In this document: positions 1 to 12,400 of the stretch, piece after piece | Layout: each line of letters begins with the position of its first letter | Position numbering within the stretch: the first letter of the stretch is position 1 | Assembly: GCA_038502055.1 (NCBI GenBank) | Contig: JAXRKN010000030.1 | Span: 248,001-312,000 of the forward strand | Length of the DNA stretch: 64,000 nucleotides | Source of the DNA: Tanytarsus gracilentus | Taxonomy: Eukaryota; Arthropoda; Insecta; Diptera; Chironomidae | Direction: 5' to 3' | Notes under the pieces: model-generated | What the model was told of the DNA's origin: nothing | Database searches by the model: none | The model's input: the letters and a program-made list of their open reading frames with translations, nothing else | Program-made: the position numbers and the translations under genes

Positions 1-1633
1 GCGCTGATATTTTGTCTTTGCTTCATTGCAATGCAACCATTGAAGAGGTAATAAAATATTTCGACAACAGAAAGCAGTGAACAACCCATGAAAAGTCCAA
101 GCAAACCACCAAAATCCGAGATGACTGAAATAAATTTCTAAATAATTTATAAAATTTAAAAAAATTATTTCTCACAGTTTGCGATTTTGTAAGACATAAA
201 ATTTTCGATTTCTTCAACAATTTCAGTCTCGATCATGATTTCTACCCAAGAAACTGCTGAGCTAAAATTTAAAAAATTTAAACTATTTTTTTACATATTC
301 AAACTTCATTTTACGTGTTTGAAATTCTGTTTCCAAATAAATGTCTATTGAATTGAGTTTTGTCCATTTTGAAAGTGTACTTGACATCGATGCATGGTGC
401 ATAGCATTTGCATGGCAATTCGTCGATGTCAGATATGCAATATAATTCACTGATGTTGCAAACTTTTGTGAATTTATCTCTCGGCATAGAAAACTTCACG
501 CAACCACAGTGTTCGAGCGATAAATTCGTTTTGCACTCCCACTCGCAAAGAGCTTTGGTGTAGGTCTTGAAAAATCTCAATTTTTTTTCACCCTCAAAAT
601 AACATTTTCGTAGATCGGGTGAAAATCTCAGTAGAGCTTCGTCGGTTCTGTGACTTGTTGGTAAAACTTTGAACTCCATAAATTCTTCGTAATTTAAATA
701 AATTGACTCATGGTATGGCGTCACAATTTCATTTGGTTTGTGAAAATAAATTCTGAATGTTCTTAACGCGCAAATATTTTCTTTATCAATTTCGTTTAAA
801 ATTGGTTGCAACGATACATGAAATCCTCTTCTTGCTCTTGCAGGAAAAGTTACGTTTGCATTTTTGTATCCATTTTCTGGTGTCCAAAGTGGTTCACTTT
901 CGTTGCTGTACAGAGTTTTAATTTTCTTAAAATCATCGTGAACCTCGTCAGTAAAAATCATGCTCGCTGTCATCATATTCACAGTGTAGCAAATTCCAAA
1001 GTCCGTGAAAAGTTTGAAAACATAATCATCTAAAATAAAAAATGCTTCTTCGAGCTGACAGAAAATTTAATTAAAAATATTTAATTTTAATGTGAAAAGG
1101 GATTTTTCAAATTACCGAAAGTGCACTCTTTTCAATAATGTCCAAAACTTTAATGCTACCAACATCATAATTTTCGCATAATCTTTCAACCATTCTTCCG
1201 AAAGTTGGCTGACACCAATGAAGATTTGCTGTGAGCACAAAACATTCTGTTTGTGACAATTTAACATTCGATTTATCCGTAAATATTCTGAGACTTTTAA
1301 AAAAGTTTGCTGTGTCATTTCGAGCGAAAAGATTTGAGCAAATTGTGATCGCTGGTGCTGGAAATTCTGAAGAAATTCTTTCTCTCGCTTTCATGACAAT
1401 TTCGGGTTTCTTGAATTCAATAAAAAATTAATATCGATCTAAATGCGTCGCCACCATTTTCTCAAACTTACCACCTGCCATTTTACATATGCCGAATAAA
1501 TATAGAAGGAAAATCCACAAAAAGACAAAATAAAAGCAAAAGTCCAAAAAGTTCGAGACACTTTTAAGTTGTTTGTATTGTTGAAAACATATTTAACGCC
1601 ATGAATTGAACTGTTTACGCCAAATTCTTGCAT
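1..1633 (-). CDS. Pickpocket-like DEG/ENaC channel subunit, 3' end off the window
   Basis: A subunit of a degenerin/epithelial sodium channel, a plasma-membrane cation channel with two transmembrane helices and a large cysteine-rich extracellular loop. Exons read from the right: 1472-1633, 1116-1409, 315-1054, 176-261, and 124 to the window edge. All junctions are GT-AG and the phases agree. Exon 1 starts at an ATG and holds TM1 (TFAFILSFCGFSFYIYSAYV). Exon 2 has the family signature FPAPAITIC. Exon 3 has FGICYTVNMMTAS, the CEWEC...CGCVKFSMPRD block and the CKCYAPC cysteine cluster. Exon 5 has the pore and TM2 motif GGLLGLFMGCSLLSVVEIFYY. Only the cytoplasmic C-terminus is missing, cut by the edge. 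Its closest visible relative is the divergent gene at 2259-4107, with the same intron positions and near-identical exon sizes. The family assignment is firm; which Drosophila ppk it matches is not determinable here. Confidence 0.9.
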
Positions 1634-1964
1634 AACTTTAATCTGAGCGTATTTTCAAACATCTTTTAAGTTCAAAGGTTTTATTTACAGTGAAGAAATG
1701 TTATAAAAAAAATAATTTACAAAATTGAGGAAATTTTCTGAGTAAAAGAAAAACGTGACAATTTTCTTAATTAAAAGAAATAACAAATAAATATTTGATT
1801 TTAATTAACTTAATGAACTTTTTCGAAATATTTTTCAGTTCTTCAAAAGTGTTTTCAAGTCAGTCAGAAAATTTTCAAATCACGGCAAACAAATATTATT
1901 TCGAGAAGGAAAACGTTTGGATTTCTTGGATCTTTAATGATTAAGTTTTTAGCATTCAATCAGC

Positions 1965-1982
1965 TGACGTCAGAGTATAAAA
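1965..1982 (+). promoter_or_regulatory. Candidate core promoter: CRE palindrome plus TATA box
   Basis: The 8-bp palindrome TGACGTCA (1965-1972), the textbook CREB/ATF site, is followed after 3 bp by TATAAAA (1976-1982). It lies between the divergent pickpocket genes and points toward the right-hand gene, whose ATG is about 280 bp downstream. That would imply a long 5' leader. The assignment rests on motif matching only; no initiator was clearly identified. Confidence 0.4.
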
Positions 1983-2258
1983 TCAAGAACTGTAAGAAAA
2001 TTTGTTAAATAAACAAGGAAAATCTCGAAATATACAAATTTTGTTGTTTTTTTGTAAAAAGATCAGAAAATTTAGATTTCTCTAAAAAAAGTAACATTTT
2101 TAACTTACATTTATTTTATTAATTCCAACAAGAATAATTTCAAAAAAATCAAAAATTTTCCAACGGAAATTAATTTCATCTTGATTAGAATGGAAATACT
2201 TTTTACACATCTGGGAAAAAATTTTCGAGAATTTTTTCTTTCATAAAAAAAATTAAAA

Positions 2259-4107
2259 ATGAAGAAGTTTATTCAAAATTCCTCAATTCACGGCATTAAG
2301 TACATTTTTAAACGCAAAGCTTAGCGAACTTCGAGATTTTTTTGGACACTAGCGGTGATTTTGTCACTTTGCGGTTTTGGATTTTATATTCGACTGGCTT
2401 TCATCAAACTGGAATTGGTGAAGTGAAAAAAAATATCGATTAAAATAATTTTGAATATTTTTAATTTTCAAGGATCCTGAAATTGTTAAACGAACCCGAG
2501 AACTTAACGCTTCAGAATTTCCAGCACCAGCAATCACAATTTGTCCAAATCTTTTCGCTAAAAATAATTCTGCAAATTTTTTTAAAAGCCGTGAATATTT
2601 TTTTAATAATATTTCAGTGAAGTTTTCAGAGGAAGAATGTCAAATTTTAACAGCAAATTTTCACTGGTGTCATCAAGACTACGGTAATTTTATTAAACCT
2701 TATTGTGGACATTTTGATATTGAAAAAATCAATGTTGTGGAAATCATCAACAAAAGTTCATTGTCGGTAATTTTATTCCTCTTTTAAAGTTTGTGCTTGA
2801 AACTCACCAAATCTGATTTTAATTTTTAGTCTGAAGAAGCATTTTTTGTGTGTTTGGCTGATGGATGCAATACTATAAAGGTTTTAACTGATTTTGGAGT
2901 TTGCTACACCTTTAACATGATGACGGCGAGCATGATTTTTACTGACGTGATTCACGATGATTTTAAGCAAATCAAAACATTTTACGATAACGAAAGTGAA
3001 CCACTTTGGACACCAGAAAAAGGATATAAAAATATTCATATTAATTTCCCTGCAAGGGCCAAGCGAGGATTTTCAACACTTTTCATGCCAATTATAAATG
3101 AAAGTGACTTAGATAATGTTTGTGCTTTTGATGCTTTCAGACTTTTTATTCACAAACCAAATGAGATCGTTACACCATACCATGAGTCAATTTTTCTGAG
3201 TTATCACGATTTTATTGAATTTTTTATTACATTAAGCAGCAAACGAACCGACATTGAGGTTCAAAAGTTTTCAACCGATACTCGAAAATGTTACTTTGAG
3301 GATGAAAGGAAATTGAGATTTTTTAAGACTTACACGAAAGCTCTTTGCGAGTGGGAATGCCAAGCAAATCAAACACTGAAAGTTTGTGGTTGTGTGAAAT
3401 TTTCAATGCCAAGAGATGAAAACACAAGAGTTTGCGATGTTTATGAATTACAATGTCATTATGCTATCGAGACGACTTCTTGTCAATGCTATGATCCTTG
3501 TATTGATGTCAAATACACTCACAGGAAACAAAAGTTACCATTTAAAACAAAATTATTCTATAACAAAGTTCCGAAAGGGTAAAAATTCAATTTTATTAAA
3601 ATAAAATTAAAACACTTTTATTTTTCAAGTGCTGCAATTTCCTGTTTTGAAATGAACATTAACACTGCAATTATCGAAGAAATTGAAGATTTTTTGTCGT
3701 ATAAACTTCAAAACTGTAAGTTAAATTTAATTAAAACTAAAAAAATTATCATAAATTTTTGTTTAGTCATTGCTGATAGTGGCGGTCTTTTAGGATTATT
3801 TATGGGTTGTTCACTCCTCTCGATTGTGGAAATTTTTTTCTTCATCATTAGTGCTTTTCTCTCTTTGTGCTATAAAACGACAAAAAAATCAGAAATTGCT
3901 GTTGAAAAATTCTCAGGAGAAAGTGAAAATTTAGCCTTGATTAAAAATTTATTATCGAATAATCAAAATAAATTAAATCAAATGCAAAAAAATATTGATG
4001 TGATTGAAAAAAAGTTAGAGGAAAAATTTGAAATTCTTTCAAAAGCAGTAAAACAAAGAAATTGTTGTGTTGACGATGAAAATTTTGATTTAAAAAGTAT
4101 TTTTTGA
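2259..4107 (+). CDS. Pickpocket-like DEG/ENaC channel subunit with an in-frame stop in exon 1
   Basis: Paralogue of the gene on the other side of the shared intergenic region. Exons by homology and splice sites: 2259-2417, 2473-2766, 2830-3578, 3630-3715, 3767-4107. Total 1,629 nt, 543 codons with the stop, a normal size for the family. Motifs: FPAPAITICPNLFA in exon 2; FGVCYTFNMMTAS, CEWECQANQTLKVCGCVKF and CQCYDPCIDVKYT in exon 3; SGGLLGLFMGCSLLSIVEIF (TM2) in exon 5. The cytoplasmic tail is Lys/Glu-rich with coiled-coil character. Codon 22 (2322-2324) is TAG, just before TM1, and no in-frame Met follows within exon 1. All other exons and splice sites look intact. It could be a young pseudogene, a gene using another first exon, or a sequencing error. 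The last intron (51 bp) is in frame and open, so its retention would add 17 residues. Confidence 0.75.
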
Positions 4108-4111
4108 AATT

Positions 4112-4129
4112 AATAAATTAATCAATAAA
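4112..4129 (+). other. Polyadenylation signals of the right-hand pickpocket gene
   Basis: Two AATAAA hexamers, at 4112-4117 and 4124-4129, start 5 and 17 bp after the stop codon. Their position fits a short 3' UTR for the plus-strand channel gene. Confidence 0.5.
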
Positions 4130-6202
4130 ATTAAAACTTTGTTTCGATATTTTTATTTTTCTTATAATTTGTTCACAATTTTTTCATCCGTTCAAATATT
4201 TTCTTCACATAATCGATTATCGGCATATAAACATCTTTCGGTAAGTCGCAATAATTTCAATTTTGTATCTCAATAATTTTTACACTAGAATTTTTCTTTT
4301 TGTCAATTTTTCACCTAATAATTGTTGTAAAATTATTGATTCTCGATATTTTTATTTTTTTATTAGCTATGTGTGTACATTTTCATTCATTTTCATAACA
4401 AAAAGGAAAATCTTTTGATATTTGATTATGTTTTTAGCATTTTTTGTGTGTAAATCAATTTCCTTCATACTATTCAGCGATATCACTAGTGTTTAGTTTG
4501 GTTTCTTGATAGTTTCTCATCTTTAAGTTTTAAAGAGTTTTTTTAATAAATTTTTAAATTTGTTAGATTTAAGATTTTCATAATTTTTTTTATTGTTTGA
4601 TATTTTTTGATCCACTTTTGTAAATTTTTATTTATTTATTGTTTTTTAAAGGTTTTAAAGAGAAATTTTTTATGGCAAATTTACAATGAAAAGATTTTAG
4701 GAGAAAAATAGAAGAAAATTTAAATTCTTGAATATTTTCAAAAATTTAAATTTATGAAAGCTTTTTTTGATATATTTTTCACTTTAATACTTTTTTCACA
4801 CCTCAATAGCATTTTTCGTGGGTTTGATTAACTTTTTATTTTACACAAAACACTCACGCATGTGTTTTTATTATTTTTCATAAGTTTCTCATCGTATCAA
4901 TAATTTTTAAGCTGCATCCAATTTTTTCTTACAAAAATTTACAAGTTTAACATTCTCTCGGGGGATTTTTTAATGTTTGAACAAAAAACGTCAACGAGAT
5001 TTTTTTACTGGAAAAATTTGATAACATTTTAAAACTCGGATAAACAATAAACGATTAATGAACTTTATTTTGTATATTTCAGGGTTGTTCAATTTGTCGG
5101 TTTTTAGATTCCGATAAATTTTTACCTACAATTTGGTTTTTACCCAAACCGGTGATAAAATATTCCAAGAATCGTTAATTGAAAACCCCTAATTTTATTG
5201 CGGGACATACTTTTGGTTAAATTTTTTCCTGTAAGTGCAAAATTTTTAGGATTTAAAATTTTAAGGCTTAAAGACAAAAGATGAAGATTGAAAGATTTAA
5301 GATCAGGAAAAGGGATGAAAACTTTTAAAGATTTTTACGAGTGATGAAAAAAGTTTTAAAAGCTTCCGAATAGAATTTAAAAATTTCACACTTTTTTCAA
5401 CAACTTTTTGCACTTTTTTAAATTCATATTTTGCATAAACTTAAACACATTGGGACGTACAAAAAATTTTGCGTTAAAACAAATTCGACCAAATGTTTTT
5501 TGGTTTTTTTGTAAGTTTGCAAGCTTTTTCGCGGATTGAATTATTTTTTACAATTTTATCATATTTATGGGGAAAATTAGTTAAAGCTCTAATTAAAATT
5601 TTTATTTACTCTTGCGCATGGTCCCGAGCTTTATTTTTTTGCTTAATTATAATGGAAAGTTAAAGGAGAAAATTAACACAAAAATCCAAAACTTAGAAGA
5701 TAATTTTGATTTTTTAAAGATTTTTTGACTTGTTCATTTTGCAAAAATCATAAATTTCTTACAAAATGAACTTCGTCAACACTTTCTAGATTATTATTTA
5801 AATTCTTGCTCTCGACTGCGATTTTTCTATTTCTCTCATTTTTGTCTACAACCTTCAAAAAAATTAACTTTCTCACTTTTATTTATTTCTGAATATTGTC
5901 ATGGAAGATGGAAAAATTTAATTTTAAACGCAATAAAAAATCTACGAGTAGTTTTTATGGACAATCCGGGTATTATTGTTAATTTTTTTTGTGCCGTTTT
6001 ACTGGAACATCAAATTATGAAGTTTTACGAGTTAGTGTGAGTGTTTTTGCTTTTTACAAGTTTCACAACCATTTTTTGTGTCTTTTTTGGGTCATCGATC
6101 TTAGGTTTGAGAGATTTTTGTTTGAAGTTCGTTCAGCTACGGTGAGTTGATTTTTTAATCATGATTTGATATTTTTCTTGAACCTGATTGTAGTTCTTGG
6201 GT
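4130..6202. other. Intergenic, no gene seen
   Basis: AT-rich sequence between the pickpocket pair and the unc-13 3' end. It has poly-T and poly-A runs, no open frame of note and no repeat shared with the rest of the window. I see no RNA gene in it. Confidence 0.6.
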
Positions 6203-6208
6203 TTTATT
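6203..6208 (-). other. unc-13: Polyadenylation signal of unc-13
   Basis: TTTATT on the plus strand is AATAAA on the minus strand, about 31 nt after the unc-13 stop codon (6239-6241). This is a plausible position for the 3' end of the transcript. Confidence 0.5.
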
Positions 6209-6238
6209 GAAAAATTTTCATCACAAAGTTTGAACTTC

Positions 6239-6403
6239 TTATTTGTCTTTCTCTGATGGTTCCTGACGAATTTCAGACTTCATCTTCACAAATTCTTTGG
6301 CAACTTCGTCGTTACTTCTCTGCCAGAGAATTCGAAGAATTGTCCAGCCGGTTTCATCCTTTGGAATGCTCTTAAAGAGAGGCAGCCATCGAGCACAGGA
6401 ACG
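6239..6403 (-). CDS. unc-13: unc-13 last exon
   Basis: 54 codons and a TAA stop: RSCARWLPLFKSIPKDETGW, TILRILWQRSNDEVAKEFVK and a short charged tail. This is the conserved end of C2C and the C-terminus. Confidence 0.93.
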   Translation of the reverse strand, partial: RSCARWLPLFKSIPKDETGWTILRILWQRSNDEVAKEFVKMKSEIRQEPSEKDK

Positions 6404-9400
6404 CTAAAAAAATAGATTTTATTATTTCAAAAAATCACAAAGCAATTTTTTTAATTTATTTTGTTAAATTTTACCTGATCAACAATGTCTTTAAGCTGAA
6501 GCACAGCAACGCCAACGAGTCGATCTTCACGAGCAAAACAGTAATCACGAACGCAGATATGAAGTTCATAGAAATCCAACTGTTCTTCGGAGGCTGTGCT
6601 GAAGGCACTAAAATTGAGAAATTTATTAAAAATTAAACTAAAAATTTTTAAATTTGACTCACAAATGAAATGTTTCATTATATTTTGGTGACCAGTTGTT
6701 AGTCTTCGATTTTGTAGCCAATTTTCGCTTCTTATCTTGCAAATGTGGACCAGTAAGATTGATCTCAACATAAGGTCTAAAGACAACTCCGGATGGACTC
6801 GCCCATTTGAGATCATTTGCGGCAATGACTGAAAAATATTTAGAATGTCACAAAATTTTATTCAAAATTCAAATTTTTTACCTTTAACAGTGACTTTATG
6901 CTCGCCAGATCCAGCTTGCGTAAATAAATCAACTTGCACGGAAATTTCACCCACAATCTCATCGTCAGTGTTTCCCTCTAAAAGTATTAGAAAATAAAAT
7001 TTCAGTTAATCCTCTTCGAAAATCATTCTAAAAACTAATTTTTTTCTCTATTTTTTTGCCCTATCGGCAACAACTGAAAAAACTCTAAAAAATTCAATGA
7101 AGTGCGTTTGATGAGTCCTCGGATCCCCTAGAGTGGATTTTTTGTGCCTCATAAAAAAGCATCAATTTTTTTTTGTGTGTGAAGGATGGCGTGTGATGGC
7201 AACTATAAAAAGCAATTTCGAGCTGTCTCTAGCAGACAGTGAAAAATCATAAAGTCGCAAAAGATTGAAGGCAAAAAAGTTTCCGAGCGAGTTCGAGCAA
7301 TTTCAGTATTTTTAAGAAAAAGCTAATGTGAAGAAAGTTTTGTGATTAATTTTCAAATTTTTAAATTCACAAAATTTCCTTCGACACTTTTTTGAAATCA
7401 TAAAACTTCATGTGAAAACGTGAGCAAAAACTTTTGTTTGATTTTCTTGAAAACCTTGACTAAGTTCCTTGTTCAGTCGCAATTTCGGCACAGGTGGCGG
7501 TGGATTTGCATTCTCAGCATTCTCGTCCTGCTCGAGGCATCTTCGTCTTGACGCTAATTAATATTTTTTATCAAGTTACAACAACGTAGAGATAGAAAAG
7601 AGAGAATTGGGAAGGAGGAAAAGTTTTTTTTAATAAAAATAAAGTTGGAAATAAAATTATAAAAATTGGAAGAAAAAAAGTTAAACGGGAGTGTGTGAGG
7701 CTCGAGTTTGAGCTTTTTAGTGATTTGAAAAATTGCTTTGAAAATTCCCCAAAAATTTCAAGTGATTTTATTTACAAATTAAATTTAAAACTTTTAAGTG
7801 AACGTTTAAAAATTATTAAAACTCAATTTTTTTATAGACTGACCATAATTTTTTTATTGAAATCCAGGAAATTTAAATTAGTTTTAACCGTTAAAAACTC
7901 AAAAATATGGACAGCCTATTTTATTAATATTTTTTCAGCCTCAACTTAATTCCCTCAAATCCTCCCAACCCCAAAAGCTTATCTCACCTTCTTGCGCCGC
8001 TGTCGTATTTTGATTATTTTTCTGGGCAATATTCGCAGCTTGCGTCGTATTGAAAGTCGTTATTAAATCATCAGTCGATTGCGTATACAAACTGAGAGCG
8101 TAACGTAAGCTCTGCAACTCAGGCGATTTTTCGAGATAGTTCTTCTTCAGTCCGTTACCACCAGCATGGAAGTACTGTTTAATTGTGTCGAGACACACAT
8201 TCAAGACAGCCGTTTGAGAGGAGGAAAGGTTCTTCTCAAGCTGCGAAAATTGGAAATAAAATTAGTTGCAATAAAGAAGAGAATTTAATTTGCTCACTTC
8301 GATAACTGAGGTTAGAGTGCTCTTAACGTCTTGCTTTGATGCGATGTGAGACTTAAAGAGACGACCCATGTCCTCGATTTTGGCGTTGGCAGCGATGTTT
8401 TTGGCATTGTCGGTGAGATTTTTGAAGATAATCTAAAATATCAAAAATTGACAATCTAAAATTTTATAAAAATTAAATTTCTAAACTCACCGTTTTGTCG
8501 TTGATTGGTGGCAGGACGATGGTTTTCTCAATGGTTCTAATCACAATCTTCCATAATTCCTTTAGTAAGCGCTTAAGCACTGTTTTCTCACAGGATTGTG
8601 CATACATTGTGAGAGAGCCATCGAGAAGGTCCATCAGTGGACGAAGCACTTCATCAGCTTCCGTAGAGCCGGCTTTCGCTTGCGCTCCATTACTTTTAAT
8701 GTTGAACAAGCGCTCGCCTAACTCACGTACGCTTTGTGAAATGCATGGCTTAAGGCTGAAATGAGAAAGTGAGGAAATTTTAGATTTTGTATTGTGAAAA
8801 AGCAATCTCATCTTACCTGTTTGCAAATTGCAATGCCAATTCGTCCAAAATGCTATTTAATTGCTGCTGAAGATCTTTCAAAATATTCGCGGCATCTTCC
8901 TCCAATTTCTCACCGCCCATTTGCTCAAACATCTTTTCGAGTTGAATTCGAAGTTGCTGAATGTTGTTCATGAGGACACAGGCCTTAAATTAGAAATTCG
9001 ATAATTAGAGAAAAGGTTTTAATTAATAAAATTCACTCACAATTCTTTCGTCTTTCATCTGATCGGGAAAATCGGCTTTTACAATCTCGACATACGAGAG
9101 TAGAACCTTAACGACTGTCTTGGCAAAGCGTCTCATATATCGCTTCCATATTTCTGGATCGGGACATTCAAGTTTACTGACGACGTCAAAGCATTGCGAG
9201 AGCTGCGTGAAAACGTCAACGACTGAGTTGGAAAATAGCGAGTGTTCGCTGCTGCGTGTGAACTAAAATATGCGGAAAGTACATTTTACATGCCGGCATG
9301 CATGCGAAAAAAATATTTAATTCTCACCCCATCTTTTTTATCTCTAGCGTAAGCACCCTTAAGATATTCTAACGACACATCGTCGTTTTCATTCAACCAT

Positions 9401-12400
9401 TGCATCACGAAAGGCTCAAACCAAGCCGGATATTCAGGCACTGACCCTTTGTAAGGTGGAACTTCTTTTATGTGTTTTACATAAAATCTCTTTACGGCAA
9501 AATTGAGATTCATGTAGCCCGAAGACTCGCACAGTCGATGCTGTTCGTGCTCTTCGAGTGCATATTTTATGTCGACAGCAAGAAGTGAAAAAATTGTCGA
9601 TGCTGAAAGTTGACCGACATTAAGTTCGTGAGGAAATTGATTCATTTTTGGACTGTAGACATTTCGGTCTTCTTCGATTACAGAAACGAGACAGGCAATT
9701 AAACGATGCCAAAAGTCGAGGGAATCTAGTCGCGGTCCTTGATCGTCTGGATCCACTTTTTCGTTTGGATCACACTGAAAAATTTAAATTTAATTTAAAT
9801 TTAAATTTTAAGAATTTAAATTAACAAACCTGAAACTCTTTACTGTAAATTTCATAACAATGTTGAAACACAAATTGATAAGTAGATCTAAGGCAGGCTT
9901 TGACGCAATCCTTAACAACCGTACTTGCACGCGGTGGACATGAAAGCTCTTGAACCTAAAAAATTTTGAATGTTAGAAAACGAACGAAAATATTTTCAAG
10001 TGTTCTTTACTGAAGATCTGTCGATACGGAAATTTTTCATGAATGGTAAAAAAAAATATTGCAAATTTACTCGAGAACACTTGAAAACATCAAAGAGTTA
10101 AGTTTGAATGAATTTCATGGGATAAAAATTGGGGTTGGATTTTTTTTAAAGATTGTATTTGAATTTTTGAGAGTTTAGAAAAAGATTGTTAAAAAAATTT
10201 AAAAAATAAAATTTAGTTAAATTTTTAAAGCTTTCGTTGAAAAGCTCTAAATATTTTTTTAAAATTGTAAAATATGTAAAATTTTCTCACCTTCATGCGA
10301 AAAAAGGTAATACTGGTGAGTAGATCCACGACACACTTTAAATCTTCAAGTTTTTCGGGATATGAAGCCGGAAAGACGGTTCGATAAGATGACAAGTCAA
10401 TTCTCAATGAGTTGTGCAGTTGATCCAAAAGCTTTACGAATTTCTCTTTACCAAAATTGCTTGCCGCAAATCGATCACTCGCAGATACGGCACTCGATGC
10501 CGTCGTGTGTGCATAATGAGCATTAATGTTGGCCAGTAAAAAGCTCATCGCATAAGGAACGCCCGGACAGAGATATTTGGTCGATAGACAGTGGAAGTGT
10601 GTCATTGCCTGATAGATTGGCTCGATGCCATATCGCATCGCAAACTCATCGACAATCTCCTGCGGTGTCTCATCGAAGTAAATCTTCCACGCATCGTCGC
10701 CCTTTGCTTGCGGCAACTTAACAAGTCCCGTGTTCTGCTCGCACAGATAATGAAAAATGTTCTCATGAAGACACGTGTATTGAACGTGATATGGAGCAAC
10801 TTTCTCTTCACCCTTAATCTCAACCGAGATGTGAAGCCGAATTGCACCCGAAACAGCTGATTTATCCGTTCGCTTCTCGAGATTATACCACACGTCCATT
10901 TCACCCGAAAGCGTTCGAACCTCAATGATTGTCTGACCGAGAAAGTCGTCGGACTCGCGCGTGAGCTTCTGACGGAGCTTCGATTTTAAGTCATTGTCTT
11001 CATCCCAAACGCGCACTTTAATTCGATCCGATGAATTGTGACATTCGCTGTTGAATGAATGTGGAACAAAAAAATATTTTTGAGAGAATTTTTCGATTTG
11101 AAGAATGAGTTGCTGGTGATTAGTTGTGGGACACACAAAAAATACTCTTCAACCAGCAGCAAATCACACTTACAAATGAAATTTTTCATTCCACACTGGA
11201 TTCAATTCCTGTGGCATCGTTCGAGTGCGCTTCTTCACCTTTCCAACTTGAACTGTCACATAAGGATCACTCGTGCCACTTTTGTCTTTCGCTATCAGGC
11301 CTTGCGCGCAAATTACTTTGATGATTTTTTAATTATTTTGTTTTTTTTTGATGAGAAAAATGAAAAATGGCAAAAAATTAGTTTTTAAAGCTGGGTGAGA
11401 AATTTTTAAAGCGGGAAAAATTCAACAAAGATTTTTTATTTTGTTATTTTCATCCTAAAACAAATCGAGTGTCAATTTTAAATCGCATGCAACAAAATCG
11501 ACAATTCTAGGATGAAAATTTGCTTTTGTCGAAAATTTTCTCGCTTTAGGTTGACATGAAAACACGACAGTGAGATTTACGACATCGATTAGAAAATTTT
11601 ATGCATGCGAAAAAACAATCGTTAAATTTATATTGGAAAATTTCTCTCACAAACTTAAATAATTTCAATTCAAATTTCTAACTAAAAATTACAATTTACT
11701 TTTTTAATAAAATTCAACTTGAATCAAGCCACAAATAAATTTAAACAAATCACAAAAAAAGCTCTCAGATTAAGCACAAAATCCACAAGATTAACAAAGT
11801 CATAAATTTGATGACCATAAATTTAAAACAGTTTTGCAAATTGTTTATTGAGTTATGCACAACATTTTGACAGATGTTCAACATTTGATGCAAATTGTTG
11901 CAAACCGCCGCTTCTATAAATTAATTTTAAGCTTCGATGTTTAATTGAGTGCTTTGTGAGTAAATTAAATGCAATTAGGTCAGATGAGAAAAATTAATTT
12001 ACACGGATGGCAATTTAAGGGTTGAAAAATTTATTTCAAATATAAAAATTTAGATTTTTAATATTTAAAAAATGAAAATCAAAATTTATGTAAATTAATA
12101 TAAAATTATTATTAAATAAACTTATAATTTCTTCAATTTTTGACTCCAACCCGAAACTAATTTTCTTCTATTTCCATCCTCAACAACTTTCCCAAGAACA
12201 TTTTAGTGTCATTTTATATAATTTGTATCAATTTTTGATAGAAATTTTTTGGGAATTTGATTTTGGTCAATTTTGCTATTAAATTTCATATTTGATAGAA
12301 TTTTGCTTATTTATATATTTAATGAATTTTGAATGTTTTTTTAAAATTTTTGTGTAATTTTTATCAATTTAATGTAATTTGACGTCAAATTTCTTTTATT

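Noticed and set aside
7695..7949. 84-codon plus-strand frame inside an unc-13 intron
   Set aside because: Composition is that of AT-rich noise (Lys, Phe, Ile, Leu), it begins at a non-ATG codon, and it has no family motif.
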